Source: Bacteroidales bacterium (lineage in GTDB: Bacteria; Bacteroidota; Bacteroidia; Bacteroidales; Muribaculaceae). From it: DNA of 49,734 nt. Shown here one piece after another: positions 42,582 to 49,722 of the stretch (within the stretch, counting starts at the first letter, position 1; each line of letters opens with the position of its first letter). The stretch spans positions 1-49,734 of the forward strand of contig CAAGGJ010000139.1 of the NCBI GenBank assembly GCA_900769345.1, given 5' to 3'. The notes below the pieces were generated by a model. That model worked only from the letters and a program-made list of their open reading frames with translations. It ran no database searches and had not been told where the DNA came from. A program made the position numbers and the translations under genes.

Positions 42582-43571
42582 CTAAATGGCTTTCAAGCTA
42601 TACGCTTCTGAAAACGGAATTCTCGAATGAGTAGCACAATACTTTTGCCATGCCTGTTCTTCGTGGCTAATAGTGGATATTTCGCGCGAAGTGCAACTGC
42701 CGAAACGATTGCACACTGCAGTAATTATCTGTTTATCCTCTACCGATAAAAGCGATTCGTCGGCTGCTGCATCCGTTACAAGTACATTTCCCTCATATTC
42801 TCCAATTGGCCGCGGTTCTTGGCGTATATCATCAAACTCACTATACACCCTGTCCCACCTATCGGGCACCGGACCGAAATCAATGGCTCGATAGCACAAG
42901 CCTGTCATTGCAAATCCTCGTTCTCTATACGATAGAAAATCGATATAAAACAAGAGCTTGTTCATCTTCGTACAAAATACTTCTCCACACTCCCTCAACA
43001 CCGTCACCATAATTGCCTTTAGCTTTGGTAACGATGTGGCGGAATAGCCATTATCTATGCCTCGCATGGTGCTGAACACCCTGCGGCACTCGTATGCCTC
43101 TATCTGTAAGTCGGCGTCGTGAGCTATCTCCTTTTTTACCTGTTCGGTGATATTGGCATACTCTTTGTCGGTAAGTTGCTGACGACTGGATTCTACAAGG
43201 TCGAGAAACACTCTTGGGTTCATTATCGAGCGTATCATACGCCCATTAGAAACACTCGGCACTTCACCACTTTCGTAAAGCCGCCACTGATTGATGCCGA
43301 TGCCTAATATTGACGACATTTTTGCCGCCGATATGCCATATCGCTTTCGCACGGCAATAATCTCATCGGTAAACGGAATGCCATATTTGATGCGATATTG
43401 ATTGGTCACCTGCAAAAATCCGGCATCATCGCTTTCGTTGGTGGTGAAAAGTTCACCGGTATCTTCACACTTATATGCCGTGTGAATGTAGGTATACTCC
43501 TCACCGCGGAAATTCCATGTGCGACTTTCGTACACCACTTTCATTTCTTTGCCTGTATACGGACTTTTCAT
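42582..43571 (-). CDS. Antitoxin: MqsA-like HTH fused to SocA/Panacea (DUF4065) domain
   Basis: 329 residues in two parts. The N-terminal ~135 residues follow the MqsA/YgiT plan: a small beta-rich region (WNFRGEEYTYIHTAYKCEDTGELF) where the zinc-binding CxxC pairs of MqsA are mostly lost, then an HTH (AVRKRYGISAAKMSSILGIGINQWRLYESGEVPS). Residues about 180-320 are the SocA/DUF4065 ('Panacea') domain (KMNKLLFYIDFLSYRERGFAMTGLCYRAIDFGPVPDRWDRVYSEF), known as an antitoxin domain paired with many unrelated toxins. The protein should neutralise the toxin encoded 2 bases upstream and repress the operon. The partner toxin gene is interrupted, so the antitoxin may now be an orphan or anti-addiction factor. 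Confidence 0.8.
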   Translation of the reverse strand: MKSPYTGKEMKVVYESRTWNFRGEEYTYIHTAYKCEDTGELFTTNESDDAGFLQVTNQYRIKYGIPFTDEIIAVRKRYGISAAKMSSILGIGINQWRLYESGEVPSVSNGRMIRSIMNPRVFLDLVESSRQQLTDKEYANITEQVKKEIAHDADLQIEAYECRRVFSTMRGIDNGYSATSLPKLKAIMVTVLRECGEVFCTKMNKLLFYIDFLSYRERGFAMTGLCYRAIDFGPVPDRWDRVYSEFDDIRQEPRPIGEYEGNVLVTDAAADESLLSVEDKQIITAVCNRFGSCTSREISTISHEEQAWQKYCATHSRIPFSEAYSLKAI

Positions 43572-43573
43572 AG

Positions 43574-43927
43574 TTAATGCTCTTTAAAAGGATAAATCAA
43601 TGGATATTCTGCAAAATGGAATGAAATGCATATAGTTTGGCTCGTAGTTCTTGATATCATTACTTTGATGTAGATTTCTCTATCTTTTACATCCTTTCCA
43701 AACACCCACATTTCGCCAATACGGTTGAGTTCATCAACCACAGGACCTTGAACATAATCTTCTACTCGCAGATTTTCAATAACCACCTTCCTATATGATG
43801 GAACTATCTCCAATTGTTGAAGGGTTTCTCTGTTTTTACCTCAGTCGTCGCGAAATATTATGCCAAATATTTTCATCTTGGTATGAAGTTCCGCAAGAAA
43901 CGATTCTACCTGTTCTTTTGTTACCAT
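43574..43927 (-). pseudogene. MqsR-like toxin gene with one in-frame stop codon
   Basis: From ATG 43927 the frame reads MVTKEQVESFLAELHTKMKI to GIIFRDD, then TGA at 43841-43843. It continues in the same frame with GKNRETLQQLEIVPSYRK, RVEDYVQGPVVDEL, MWVFGKDVKDREIYIKVMIS and ICISFHFAEYPLIYPFKEH, to about 117 codons in all. This matches the size and layout of MqsR-type ribonuclease toxins as I know them. CGA (Arg) to TGA would be a single C-to-T change (codon 29). The only nearby restart is TTG at 43813. The antitoxin begins 2 bases downstream. I read it as a toxin silenced by one nonsense mutation; sequencing error or stop readthrough cannot be excluded. Confidence 0.7.
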
Positions 43928-44103
43928 TGTTTTGCTTCTATCGTTTACAAAAGTACGCACAAAACCCCGAATAAGCAAAAAATCCAACTTTAAAGTCGCA
44001 CATTCACAGTGTATTTTAAGCAAATTTCACTTTTAGCATCGAGTAAGCCATACTTTGAATGTAATTAAAGAGACATTGCCATCATCATCGCAAACTTAGA
44101 GCA

Positions 44104-44862
44104 TCATATTCCCTCGCCGTTTTGGAAATAGGGTTCTTGCACTGCTTGGCTCTGGAGCACTCTGGAGTGTGGCGGCACATCGTGGGTGAGCCATACGTTA
44201 CCGCCCACCACAGTGTGATGCCCTATGCGCACGCGGCCAAGTATCGACGTGTTGGAATACACCGTAACATGGTCCTCGAGGATGGGGTGTCGGGGCTTGT
44301 CGATAGGTAGTCCCTGTGCGTCGTAAGAGAAATTTTTGGCTCCCAAAGTAACACCTTGGTAAAGCATCACATGGTTGCCTATGACACTTGTAGCTCCTAT
44401 CACCACACCGGTGCCGTGGTCGATGCTGAAATACTCGCCTATCTGCGCCGCAGGGTGAATGTCCACACCGGTGGCTGAGTGCGCCATCTCGGTGATAATG
44501 CGAGGTATCACAGGCACGCCTTGGCGATGTAGCATGTGAGCCGTGCGATAATGTATCATCACTTTCACCACCGGATAGCACAATATCACCTCTTGCATAC
44601 TCCCCACAGCGGGGTCGTTGTGCATCACGGCATCGACGTCGGTGTGCAGAAGTCGCGAAATTTCGGGCAAAGCAGCCACAAAATCATCGGCAACGGCACG
44701 GGCATCTGCCACCTCGTCGATTGCCGCCAATTGCTCAGAGAGGATGGCTCGAATGGCTTCCTCGCCATTGGTCCACGACGGAACATCGCTATAATCGGGA
44801 AATATCACATATTCCACCAGCTCCATCAAGCGTTTGAGCTGTAGCAACGAAGGCGCTTTCAT
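44104..44862 (-). CDS. cysE: Serine O-acetyltransferase
   Basis: 252 residues. The C-terminal half is a left-handed beta-helix of hexapeptide repeats (GVDIHPAAQIGEYFSIDHGTGVVIGATSVIGNHVMLYQGVTLGAK ... VTVYSNTSILGRVRIGHHTVVGGNVWLTHDV), including the serine-acetyltransferase signature with catalytic-type DHGTG. The N-terminal helical domain is of the EpsC subtype. It makes O-acetylserine from serine and acetyl-CoA, the substrate of the cysK product. The gene starts 5 bases after the cysK stop, so both are controlled by the attenuator upstream of cysK. The short C-terminal tail (VLQSQAVQEPYFQNGEGI) is the region that in CysE proteins contacts CysK. Confidence 0.9.
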   Translation of the reverse strand: MKAPSLLQLKRLMELVEYVIFPDYSDVPSWTNGEEAIRAILSEQLAAIDEVADARAVADDFVAALPEISRLLHTDVDAVMHNDPAVGSMQEVILCYPVVKVMIHYRTAHMLHRQGVPVIPRIITEMAHSATGVDIHPAAQIGEYFSIDHGTGVVIGATSVIGNHVMLYQGVTLGAKNFSYDAQGLPIDKPRHPILEDHVTVYSNTSILGRVRIGHHTVVGGNVWLTHDVPPHSRVLQSQAVQEPYFQNGEGI

Positions 44863-44867
44863 ATCGA

Positions 44868-45782
44868 TTATCCAAATAAAGCAGTCGACAAATATCGTTC
44901 GCCGGTATCAGGCAATAAAGCCACTATGAGCCGGCCGGCATTCTCTTCCTCACGAGCCAAACGCAGCGCAGCCGAAAATGCAGCGCCCGACGATATGCCC
45001 ACAAGCAAGCCGCGGCTGCGAGCCAAGGCTCGGGCGCCCTCAAAGGCTTCGTCGTCGGTTATTGTCATCACTTTATCCACTACCTCGGCATTGTATGTAT
45101 CGGGCACAAATCCGGCTCCTATGCCTTGTATCTTATGTTTTCCGGCAACTCCGGTGCTGAGCACTGCCGATGTAGCGGGTTCCACTGCCACCACTTTCAC
45201 TGCAGGATTGTGACTTTTGAGCGCCTTACCGGTGCCGCTAACGGTGCCGCCGGTGCCCACGCCTGCCACAAATATGTCGACTTTACCTTCGCTGTCGGCC
45301 CAAATTTCTTCGCCTGTGGTACGCTCATGCACGGCGGGATTGGCGGGATTGACAAATTGCCCCAAAATTACGGCGCCGTCGATGGTGCGACGCAACTCCT
45401 CGGCGCGTGCTATGGCACCCTTCATACCCTCGGCACCCGGAGTGAGTTCGAGTGTAGCGCCATAGGCTTTGAGCAGATTGCGACGCTCCATGCTCATAGT
45501 GTCGGGCATAGTGAGGATGGTTCGGTAGCCTTTTGCCACACCCACCCAAGCGAGGCCAACGCCGGTATTGCCGCTTGTTGGCTCTATGATGGTAGCCCCC
45601 GGCTTCAATATACCCTTCTGCTCGGCATCTTCTATCATTGCCAAGGCTATGCGGTCCTTAACGCTTCCACCAGGGTTAAACGCTTCGATTTTCACTGCTA
45701 TTCTTGCCTTTTGGCCTTCAAAGCCACTAATTTCTACCATAGGAGTATGTCCTACGAGTTCGGTAATCGATGAATAAATCAT
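44868..45782 (-). CDS. cysK: Cysteine synthase A (O-acetylserine sulfhydrylase)
   Basis: 304 residues, the usual CysK length. The PLP-binding lysine is K42 in NPGGSVKDR; PTSGNTGVGLAW is the substrate/phosphate loop, and GTGGTVSGTGKAL is the PLP phosphate-binding loop. It converts O-acetylserine and sulfide to cysteine in the cytosol. It is the first gene of a cysK-cysE operon, and its leader (45783-45995) contains a Cys-rich leader peptide, an antiterminator and a terminator, so expression should rise when charged Cys-tRNA falls. The rhodanese/CoA-disulfide reductase/thioredoxin genes upstream on the same strand make this a sulfur-metabolism block. Confidence 0.95.
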   Translation of the reverse strand: MIYSSITELVGHTPMVEISGFEGQKARIAVKIEAFNPGGSVKDRIALAMIEDAEQKGILKPGATIIEPTSGNTGVGLAWVGVAKGYRTILTMPDTMSMERRNLLKAYGATLELTPGAEGMKGAIARAEELRRTIDGAVILGQFVNPANPAVHERTTGEEIWADSEGKVDIFVAGVGTGGTVSGTGKALKSHNPAVKVVAVEPATSAVLSTGVAGKHKIQGIGAGFVPDTYNAEVVDKVMTITDDEAFEGARALARSRGLLVGISSGAAFSAALRLAREEENAGRLIVALLPDTGERYLSTALFG

Positions 45783-45821
45783 AATGATTTGTATTTATTG
45801 ATTTGTTAATAATTTGCATAC

Positions 45822-45856
45822 AAAAAAATCGCCCTGCTGCTATTGGCAAGGCGATT
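45822..45856 (-). terminator. Attenuator terminator in the cysK leader
   Basis: On the minus strand AATCGCCTTGC (45856-45846) pairs with GCAGGGCGATT (45837-45827): 11 bp with one G-U pair and an 8-base loop. The second arm runs into T7 (45828-45822). It ends 40 bases before the cysK start codon, so termination here would silence cysK-cysE. Confidence 0.85.
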
Positions 45857-45918
45857 ATATCATAATGGTTGAAAACAAATTTTCTCACTACATCACACAA
45901 CCATTGCGCCGAGCCAAT
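45842..45918 (-). promoter_or_regulatory. Antiterminator hairpin of the cysK attenuator
   Basis: Three blocks at the end of the leader ORF pair in order with three blocks downstream on the minus strand: ATTGGC (45918-45913) with GCCAAT (45847-45842), GGCG (45910-45907) with CGCC (45853-45850), and AATGGTTG (45905-45898) with CAACCATT (45871-45864). The downstream arm includes CGCC and GC of the terminator's first arm, so the two structures exclude each other. A ribosome stalled at the Cys codons would leave this region free to form the antiterminator; one finishing the ORF would cover it. Confidence 0.75.
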
Positions 45919-45979
45919 CATTTGATTCGGTACAACAGCAACAGCATGCTTGATTTGATGTATTGAAATATCTTTTCAT
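45893..45979 (-). CDS. Cysteine leader peptide (28 aa with Cys5 run)
   Basis: ATG 45979 opens MKRYFNTSNQACCCCC, continuing TESNDWLGAMVV and stop TGA at 45893-45895. Codons 12-16 are TGC TGT TGC TGT TGT, five consecutive cysteines (45946-45932). The ORF lies between a promoter and an antiterminator/terminator pair directly upstream of cysK-cysE. This is the layout of a ribosome-mediated attenuator that senses charged Cys-tRNA, as his and trp leaders do for their amino acids. The peptide itself is probably not functional. It is far too short for standard gene callers. Cys-rich leaders are documented in mycobacteria; I do not know of one described in Bacteroidetes. Confidence 0.85.
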   Translation of the reverse strand: MKRYFNTSNQACCCCCTESNDWLGAMVV

Positions 45980-46001
45980 TTGCGTATTCTCTTATTGGGT
46001 G

Positions 46002-46032
46002 CTAAATTATAGCATAAAACTCAAAAATCAAA
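46002..46032 (-). promoter_or_regulatory. Promoter of the cysK-cysE leader
   Basis: On the minus strand TTTG (46032-46029), 19 bases, then TAATTTAG (46009-46002), a near match to TAnnTTTG. Transcription would start near 45995, about 16 bases before the leader-peptide ATG and 213 bases before cysK. Confidence 0.55.
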
Positions 46033-46064
46033 ACTTTTTCTGAAAAAATACACTAAATTTTATC

Positions 46065-46100
46065 AAAAAAGTAGCAAATAGGACATTTTACGTCCTATTT
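46065..46100 (-). terminator. Intrinsic terminator of the thioredoxin-CDR-rhodanese operon
   Basis: On the minus strand AAATAGGAC (46100-46092) pairs perfectly with GTCCTATTT (46084-46076) around a 7-base loop, followed 5 bases later by six Ts (46070-46065). The first arm overlaps the rhodanese stop codon. Confidence 0.8.
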
Positions 46101-46475
46101 ACGTGCTTTTTGCCAACCATTATAGCCGGTGGCAAGTTCTATCACTTTATATCCCTTGTCGGCAAGTATGGCGGCAGCTTTTTTGCTGCGATTGCCGCTG
46201 CGGCAATAGAGGGCTATGGTTCGATCCTTGGGCAAACGAGCGGCTTTGTCGGCAAAACTATCACTTAGCACGTCGATATTGATGGCATCATCGATATGCC
46301 CTTCGGCATACTCCTGCGGAGTGCGCACATCGAGGCGCACCACGGTGGTGTCGGATATCACTTTTGCAAATTCTTCCACATCTACGGTGGCAAACTTGGC
46401 CGACTGGGCATTGCAGCCGAACAGTCCAATTATTGCGCTGAACAGACTCATAACAGCTATTTTTCGTAATGTCAT
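46095..46475 (-). CDS. Rhodanese-domain lipoprotein
   Basis: 126 residues from ATG 46475; the longer frame lies inside the upstream gene's end. MTLRKIAVMSLFSAIIGLFGC is a lipoprotein signal. The rest is one rhodanese domain (VVRLDVRTPQEYAEGHIDDAINIDV ... IALYCRSGNRSKKAAAIL) with the active-site Cys in the loop CRSGNRS, the six-residue loop of sulfurtransferases. It should carry persulfide sulfur in the periplasm or at the outer membrane. It follows the CoA-disulfide-reductase fusion gene by 22 bases and is the last gene of that operon. Confidence 0.9.
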   Translation of the reverse strand: MTLRKIAVMSLFSAIIGLFGCNAQSAKFATVDVEEFAKVISDTTVVRLDVRTPQEYAEGHIDDAINIDVLSDSFADKAARLPKDRTIALYCRSGNRSKKAAAILADKGYKVIELATGYNGWQKARK

Positions 46476-46497
46476 ATTATTATCATTGAGTTTTGAA

Positions 46498-48969
46498 TTA
46501 TATAAACAGATTGACGTTGGCTTGTTCGGCGCGATCCATATATGTTGCCACACCACCCACAGTTACATTGTCGAGCAGTTCGTCGCGACTAATACCCATC
46601 ACGTCCATCGACATTTGGCAAGCTATAAATTCCACGCCGTTATCTATGGCTTGTTGGCGAAGCGATTCGAGCGAATCCACACCTTTTTTGTTCATCAAAT
46701 AACGCATCATCTTGGCTCCGATGCCCAGCATATTCATTTTCGAGAGTGCGAGTTTAGTGGAATCGGAAGGCAACATCCAACCGAACATACGGCCGAAGAT
46801 ATCCTTCTTTACCTTGGGTTTGTGCACCTTCTTAATGGCATTAAGTCCCCAGAAAGTGAAGAAAATGCTCACTTTCTTGCCGGTAGCGGCAGCGCCGTTG
46901 GCAAGCACAAATGTAGCAAGGGTCTTATCGAGGTCATCGCTGAAGAGAATAAGAGTCTTATTACGATTGTCGGCAGCAGGTTGTGCAGCCTCGGCGGCAC
47001 AAGGTGAAGATTTTTCTATAAGAGCCACATACACACCGGCTTCCACGCGTTTACCCAAGAATCGGTTGCCTGTAGTGCGACACCATGCCTCGGCATCGCG
47101 CGGGAATCCCGCATCGGTGGCACGCACCTCTATTTGTTCACCCGCCGAGAGCGAGTCGACGGCTTGCTTCATCTTCATAATCGGACCCGGGCATTGTATG
47201 CCGCAAGCATCGAGTTTAACCACATTCTTGGCTGCCGCGCAAGTCGGAGCCTTGCAGGTGGATGCATCGTTGCGAGTATCGAAACCTTCGGGAGTGGCTA
47301 TTTTTGCAGTTGCTGCTTTGTAGGTCTTGAGTCCGCCTATAAGATTACGCACATCGGCATAACCGGCGGCTTTTAGGATATTTGATGCCAAATATCCACG
47401 CAGCCCCACGCCACAAAACAGCCACACAGGCTTGTCGGCAGGTATCTCAGCCAGGCGCTCGCGCATATCATCGAGAGGGATATTTATTGCGCCGGGTATC
47501 GAGCCAAGAGCATATTCATCGCGTGTGCGAACGTCAATCAAAGTTACTGCGGTTTGATCGACATTCACCAATTCGCGCCAATATAGAGGCTGCATTTTGC
47601 CGCTGAGTATGTTGCCGGCCACATAGCCTGATATCGCCACCGGGTCCTTGGCCGAAGAGAACGGAGGAGCATAGGCATGCTCCAGGCGAGTGAGAGCATC
47701 GACTGTTGCGCCTTCCTTTATGGCGAGGGCATATTGGTCGATGCGCTTATCCACGCCATCGTAGCCCACTATTTGTGCGCCATACAGGCGGCCATCGGCA
47801 GGCGAGAATGTAATCTTGATATCCATTGTCAGGCTACCCGGATAGTAGCCGGCATGCGATCCGTTATGAATAGTGGCTGAGAGGTATGGTATCTCCATCT
47901 GCTTCAGACGCTTGGCGGGTAGTCCGGTTGACGCTACGGTGAGATCGAACACCTTAGCCACTGATGTGCCTATGGAACCTTCGTATTTCACCTTATTGCC
48001 CAAAACCATATTGTCTGCCACAATTCGCGCCTGACGATTGGCAGGTCCGGCAAGGAAATTAAGCCATGGCTTGCCGGTTATGGGATGTGGAAATTCTATG
48101 GCATCGCCCACGGCATAGACATCGGCTGCGGAGGTCTGCAGATATTCATTCACCCAAATGCCGCGCATTTCGCCCAATTTCAGTCCGGCATCTTGAGCCA
48201 AACGGGTTTCGGCACGAACACCTATGCTAAGCAGCACCATATCGGCTTCGAGAGTGATTCCCGACTTGAAATTGACCTTAACGGCATCGTCTATTGGCGA
48301 AAAACTCTCCACGGCTTGCTCGAGATAGAGTTTCACACCCTGTTGCAACAGATGTTCGTGCACTATGGCGGCCATCGAGTAGTCGATAGGGCCCATCACT
48401 TGCGGAGCCATCTCCACCACAGCCACTTCGGCTCCAGCGTGCTTGAGATTTTCAGCCATTTCAAGTCCTATAAATCCGCCGCCCACTATCACAGCACGAC
48501 GCACTTCGTGGTCGGTCATATACTGCTTAATGCGGTCGGTGTCACTCACATTTCGGAGGGTGAAGATGCCTTCACTGTTGATGCCTGGAAGTGGCGGCAC
48601 CACAGGCGAAGCACCGGGCGAAAGCAACAACTTGTCGTAGCTTTCCACATATTCTTTACCCTCGGCAGTGCGCACGGTCACTTGCTTGGCGGCAGTGTCG
48701 ATGGCTGTGACTTCGCTATTGGTGCGAACATCTATATTAAATCGTTTGCCAAAAGCCGCAGGTGTCTGCACAAACAGACGGTCACGGTCTTCTATCACGC
48801 CTCCTATATAGTAAGGCAATCCGCAATTGGCATACGAGATGTATGCGCCTTTTTCGAAAAGCACTATTTCGGCGTCCTCAGTAAGGCGACGCATACGTGC
48901 GGCTGCAGTGGCACCACCTGCCACTCCGCCCACTATCAAGTATCGGTATTTTTTGTTGTTTGTTGCCAT
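46498..48969 (-). CDS. CoA-disulfide reductase-like flavoprotein fused to rhodanese, TusA and DsrE domains
   Basis: 823 residues. Residues 1-450 are a pyridine-nucleotide disulfide oxidoreductase of the CoA-disulfide/persulfide reductase group: the FAD loop LIVGGVAGGATAAARMRR, a single redox Cys49 in YANCGLPYYIGG, and the NAD loop AVIVGGGFIGLEMAENL. About 465-560 is a rhodanese domain with Cys near 518 (WLFCGVGLRG). About 578-650 is a TusA/SirA domain (DACGIQCPGPIMKMKQAV). About 665-823 is a DsrE/DsrE2-type domain (LILFSDDLDKTLATFVLANGAAATGKKVSIFFTFWGLNAI ... FIACQMSMDVMG). All four handle persulfide sulfur, so it is probably an intramolecular relay reducing or moving sulfane sulfur in the cytosol. 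The thioredoxin gene lies 12 bases upstream. Confidence 0.9.
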   Translation of the reverse strand: MATNNKKYRYLIVGGVAGGATAAARMRRLTEDAEIVLFEKGAYISYANCGLPYYIGGVIEDRDRLFVQTPAAFGKRFNIDVRTNSEVTAIDTAAKQVTVRTAEGKEYVESYDKLLLSPGASPVVPPLPGINSEGIFTLRNVSDTDRIKQYMTDHEVRRAVIVGGGFIGLEMAENLKHAGAEVAVVEMAPQVMGPIDYSMAAIVHEHLLQQGVKLYLEQAVESFSPIDDAVKVNFKSGITLEADMVLLSIGVRAETRLAQDAGLKLGEMRGIWVNEYLQTSAADVYAVGDAIEFPHPITGKPWLNFLAGPANRQARIVADNMVLGNKVKYEGSIGTSVAKVFDLTVASTGLPAKRLKQMEIPYLSATIHNGSHAGYYPGSLTMDIKITFSPADGRLYGAQIVGYDGVDKRIDQYALAIKEGATVDALTRLEHAYAPPFSSAKDPVAISGYVAGNILSGKMQPLYWRELVNVDQTAVTLIDVRTRDEYALGSIPGAINIPLDDMRERLAEIPADKPVWLFCGVGLRGYLASNILKAAGYADVRNLIGGLKTYKAATAKIATPEGFDTRNDASTCKAPTCAAAKNVVKLDACGIQCPGPIMKMKQAVDSLSAGEQIEVRATDAGFPRDAEAWCRTTGNRFLGKRVEAGVYVALIEKSSPCAAEAAQPAADNRNKTLILFSDDLDKTLATFVLANGAAATGKKVSIFFTFWGLNAIKKVHKPKVKKDIFGRMFGWMLPSDSTKLALSKMNMLGIGAKMMRYLMNKKGVDSLESLRQQAIDNGVEFIACQMSMDVMGISRDELLDNVTVGGVATYMDRAEQANVNLFI

Positions 48970-48981
48970 ATTGTTCTATTG

Positions 48982-49290
48982 TTAAGAATACTGTCGGATA
49001 ACATCCAAAAGGTCACCGAGGCTCATCGACCCACTTTTACGCCACAGCACCTTTCCGTCTCTGAAAAGCATTAGTGTGGGCACTGCCATGATGCCATATT
49101 GTTCTGCTGCCGAGCGAGCTCGGTCTACATCGAGTTTGATGATGCGCACGCTGTCACCAACTTCGGATTTGAGTTGCTCCAACACCGGATGCATAGCCTT
49201 GCACGGACCGCACCATGTGGCATAGAAGTCTACGAGCGTGAGCTGGTTTCTGCCGATTATATCAATAAAACTTTCCATAATAGTTGTCAT
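48982..49290 (-). CDS. Thioredoxin
   Basis: 102 residues with the classical fold and active site W26-C-G-P-C30 (VDFYATWCGPCKAMHPVLEQL), cis-proline region AVPTLMLFRDGK and no signal peptide, so cytosolic. It is the first gene of the operon with the CoA-disulfide-reductase fusion and the rhodanese lipoprotein, and may supply electrons to their persulfide chemistry. An in-frame ATG four codons downstream (49278) is an alternative start. A consensus promoter lies 24 bases upstream. Confidence 0.9.
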   Translation of the reverse strand: MTTIMESFIDIIGRNQLTLVDFYATWCGPCKAMHPVLEQLKSEVGDSVRIIKLDVDRARSAAEQYGIMAVPTLMLFRDGKVLWRKSGSMSLGDLLDVIRQYS

Positions 49291-49313
49291 TCATTATTAA
49301 TTATTTGTGTACG

Positions 49314-49345
49314 CAAAGATAAGCATAAACATCGCCATTTACAAA
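49314..49345 (-). promoter_or_regulatory. Consensus promoter of the thioredoxin-CDR-rhodanese operon
   Basis: On the minus strand TTTG (49345-49342), exactly 20 bases, then TATCTTTG (49321-49314). This is a full match to the Bacteroidetes housekeeping promoter (-33 TTTG, -7 TAnnTTTG), 24 bases before the thioredoxin ATG. Confidence 0.8.
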
Positions 49346-49413
49346 CTACGCCAATGGTTATACATAGAATAAAAAACACTCGCAGAGTAGCAGAAGTTCA
49401 ATTTCCGATTTAA

Positions 49414-49602
49414 TCAATATTTGCGAAACTGATACTTTAGGCGCAGCGCTTGTTTTTGCTGCTCGTGGAGCGAGAGGAAATAGGCTTTCCACCCGGGGCA
49501 AAAACCTATATGCCAGCGCCAAAAACGCCCGAGCAGCGATTTGGGGTTGCGGTCGTATCTTTGCCGCAACGGACATTGTTCGCAATTATGCTTCTTTTCC
49601 AT
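49414..49602 (-). CDS. Small conserved Cys-rich protein
   Basis: 62 residues starting MEKKHNCEQCPLRQRYD. A CxxC pair (C7, C10) and a later Cys in FCPGWKAYF give a possible metal-binding set, with a basic, aromatic middle (GRFWRWHIGFCPGWK) and a helical, lysine/glutamine-rich end. I recall similar short proteins of the form C..C..R.YD.....GR.W.WH...CPGWK in other Bacteroidales genomes, which supports a real gene, but the function is unknown. There is no signal peptide. It is oriented toward the thioredoxin operon promoter. Confidence 0.65.
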   Translation of the reverse strand: MEKKHNCEQCPLRQRYDRNPKSLLGRFWRWHIGFCPGWKAYFLSLHEQQKQALRLKYQFRKY

Positions 49603-49652
49603 TATTCTTTGTCAATTTCCTGTTTTCGTCACTTTTTGGGGGCGAAATTTTT

Positions 49653-49680
49653 TATCGCTGAAAATCAGCGCTTAAGCGCT
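49653..49680. promoter_or_regulatory. Nested palindromes upstream of the last promoter
   Basis: CGCTG-aaaat-CAGCG overlaps a perfect 14-bp palindrome AGCGCTTAAGCGCT at 49667-49680. The pair ends 6 bases before the -33 box of the promoter at 49687, a position suited to a regulator's operator. Confidence 0.5.
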
Positions 49681-49686
49681 TAAGGG

Positions 49687-49718
49687 TTTGGTAATTTGGG
49701 TTACGCGGCGTATCTTTG
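49687..49718 (+). promoter_or_regulatory. Consensus promoter for a gene running out of the window
   Basis: TTTG (49687-49690), exactly 20 bases, then TATCTTTG (49711-49718): a full Bacteroidetes promoter on the + strand. The next ATG (49723) is only 4 bases beyond the -7 box, close to the expected transcription start. Confidence 0.75.
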
Positions 49719-49722
49719 TGCC

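Larger units (their letters stand above)
45783..46094. other. Regulatory gap upstream of cysK
   Basis: The 312 bases between the rhodanese stop and the cysK start are fully occupied on the minus strand. In transcription order they hold the rhodanese-operon terminator, a promoter, a 28-codon Cys-rich leader ORF, an antiterminator/terminator pair and about 40 bases to the cysK ATG. Each is given separately. Confidence 0.8.

Noticed and set aside
45727..45921. 64-codon minus-strand frame overlapping the cysK start, and a poly-Leu mini-ORF (MLLLLYRIK) in the same leader
   Set aside because: Both overlap the Cys leader ORF in another frame. The poly-Leu reading is simply the frame-shifted Cys codons, and leucine has no link to cysK; the Cys frame fits both the gene function and the RNA structures.
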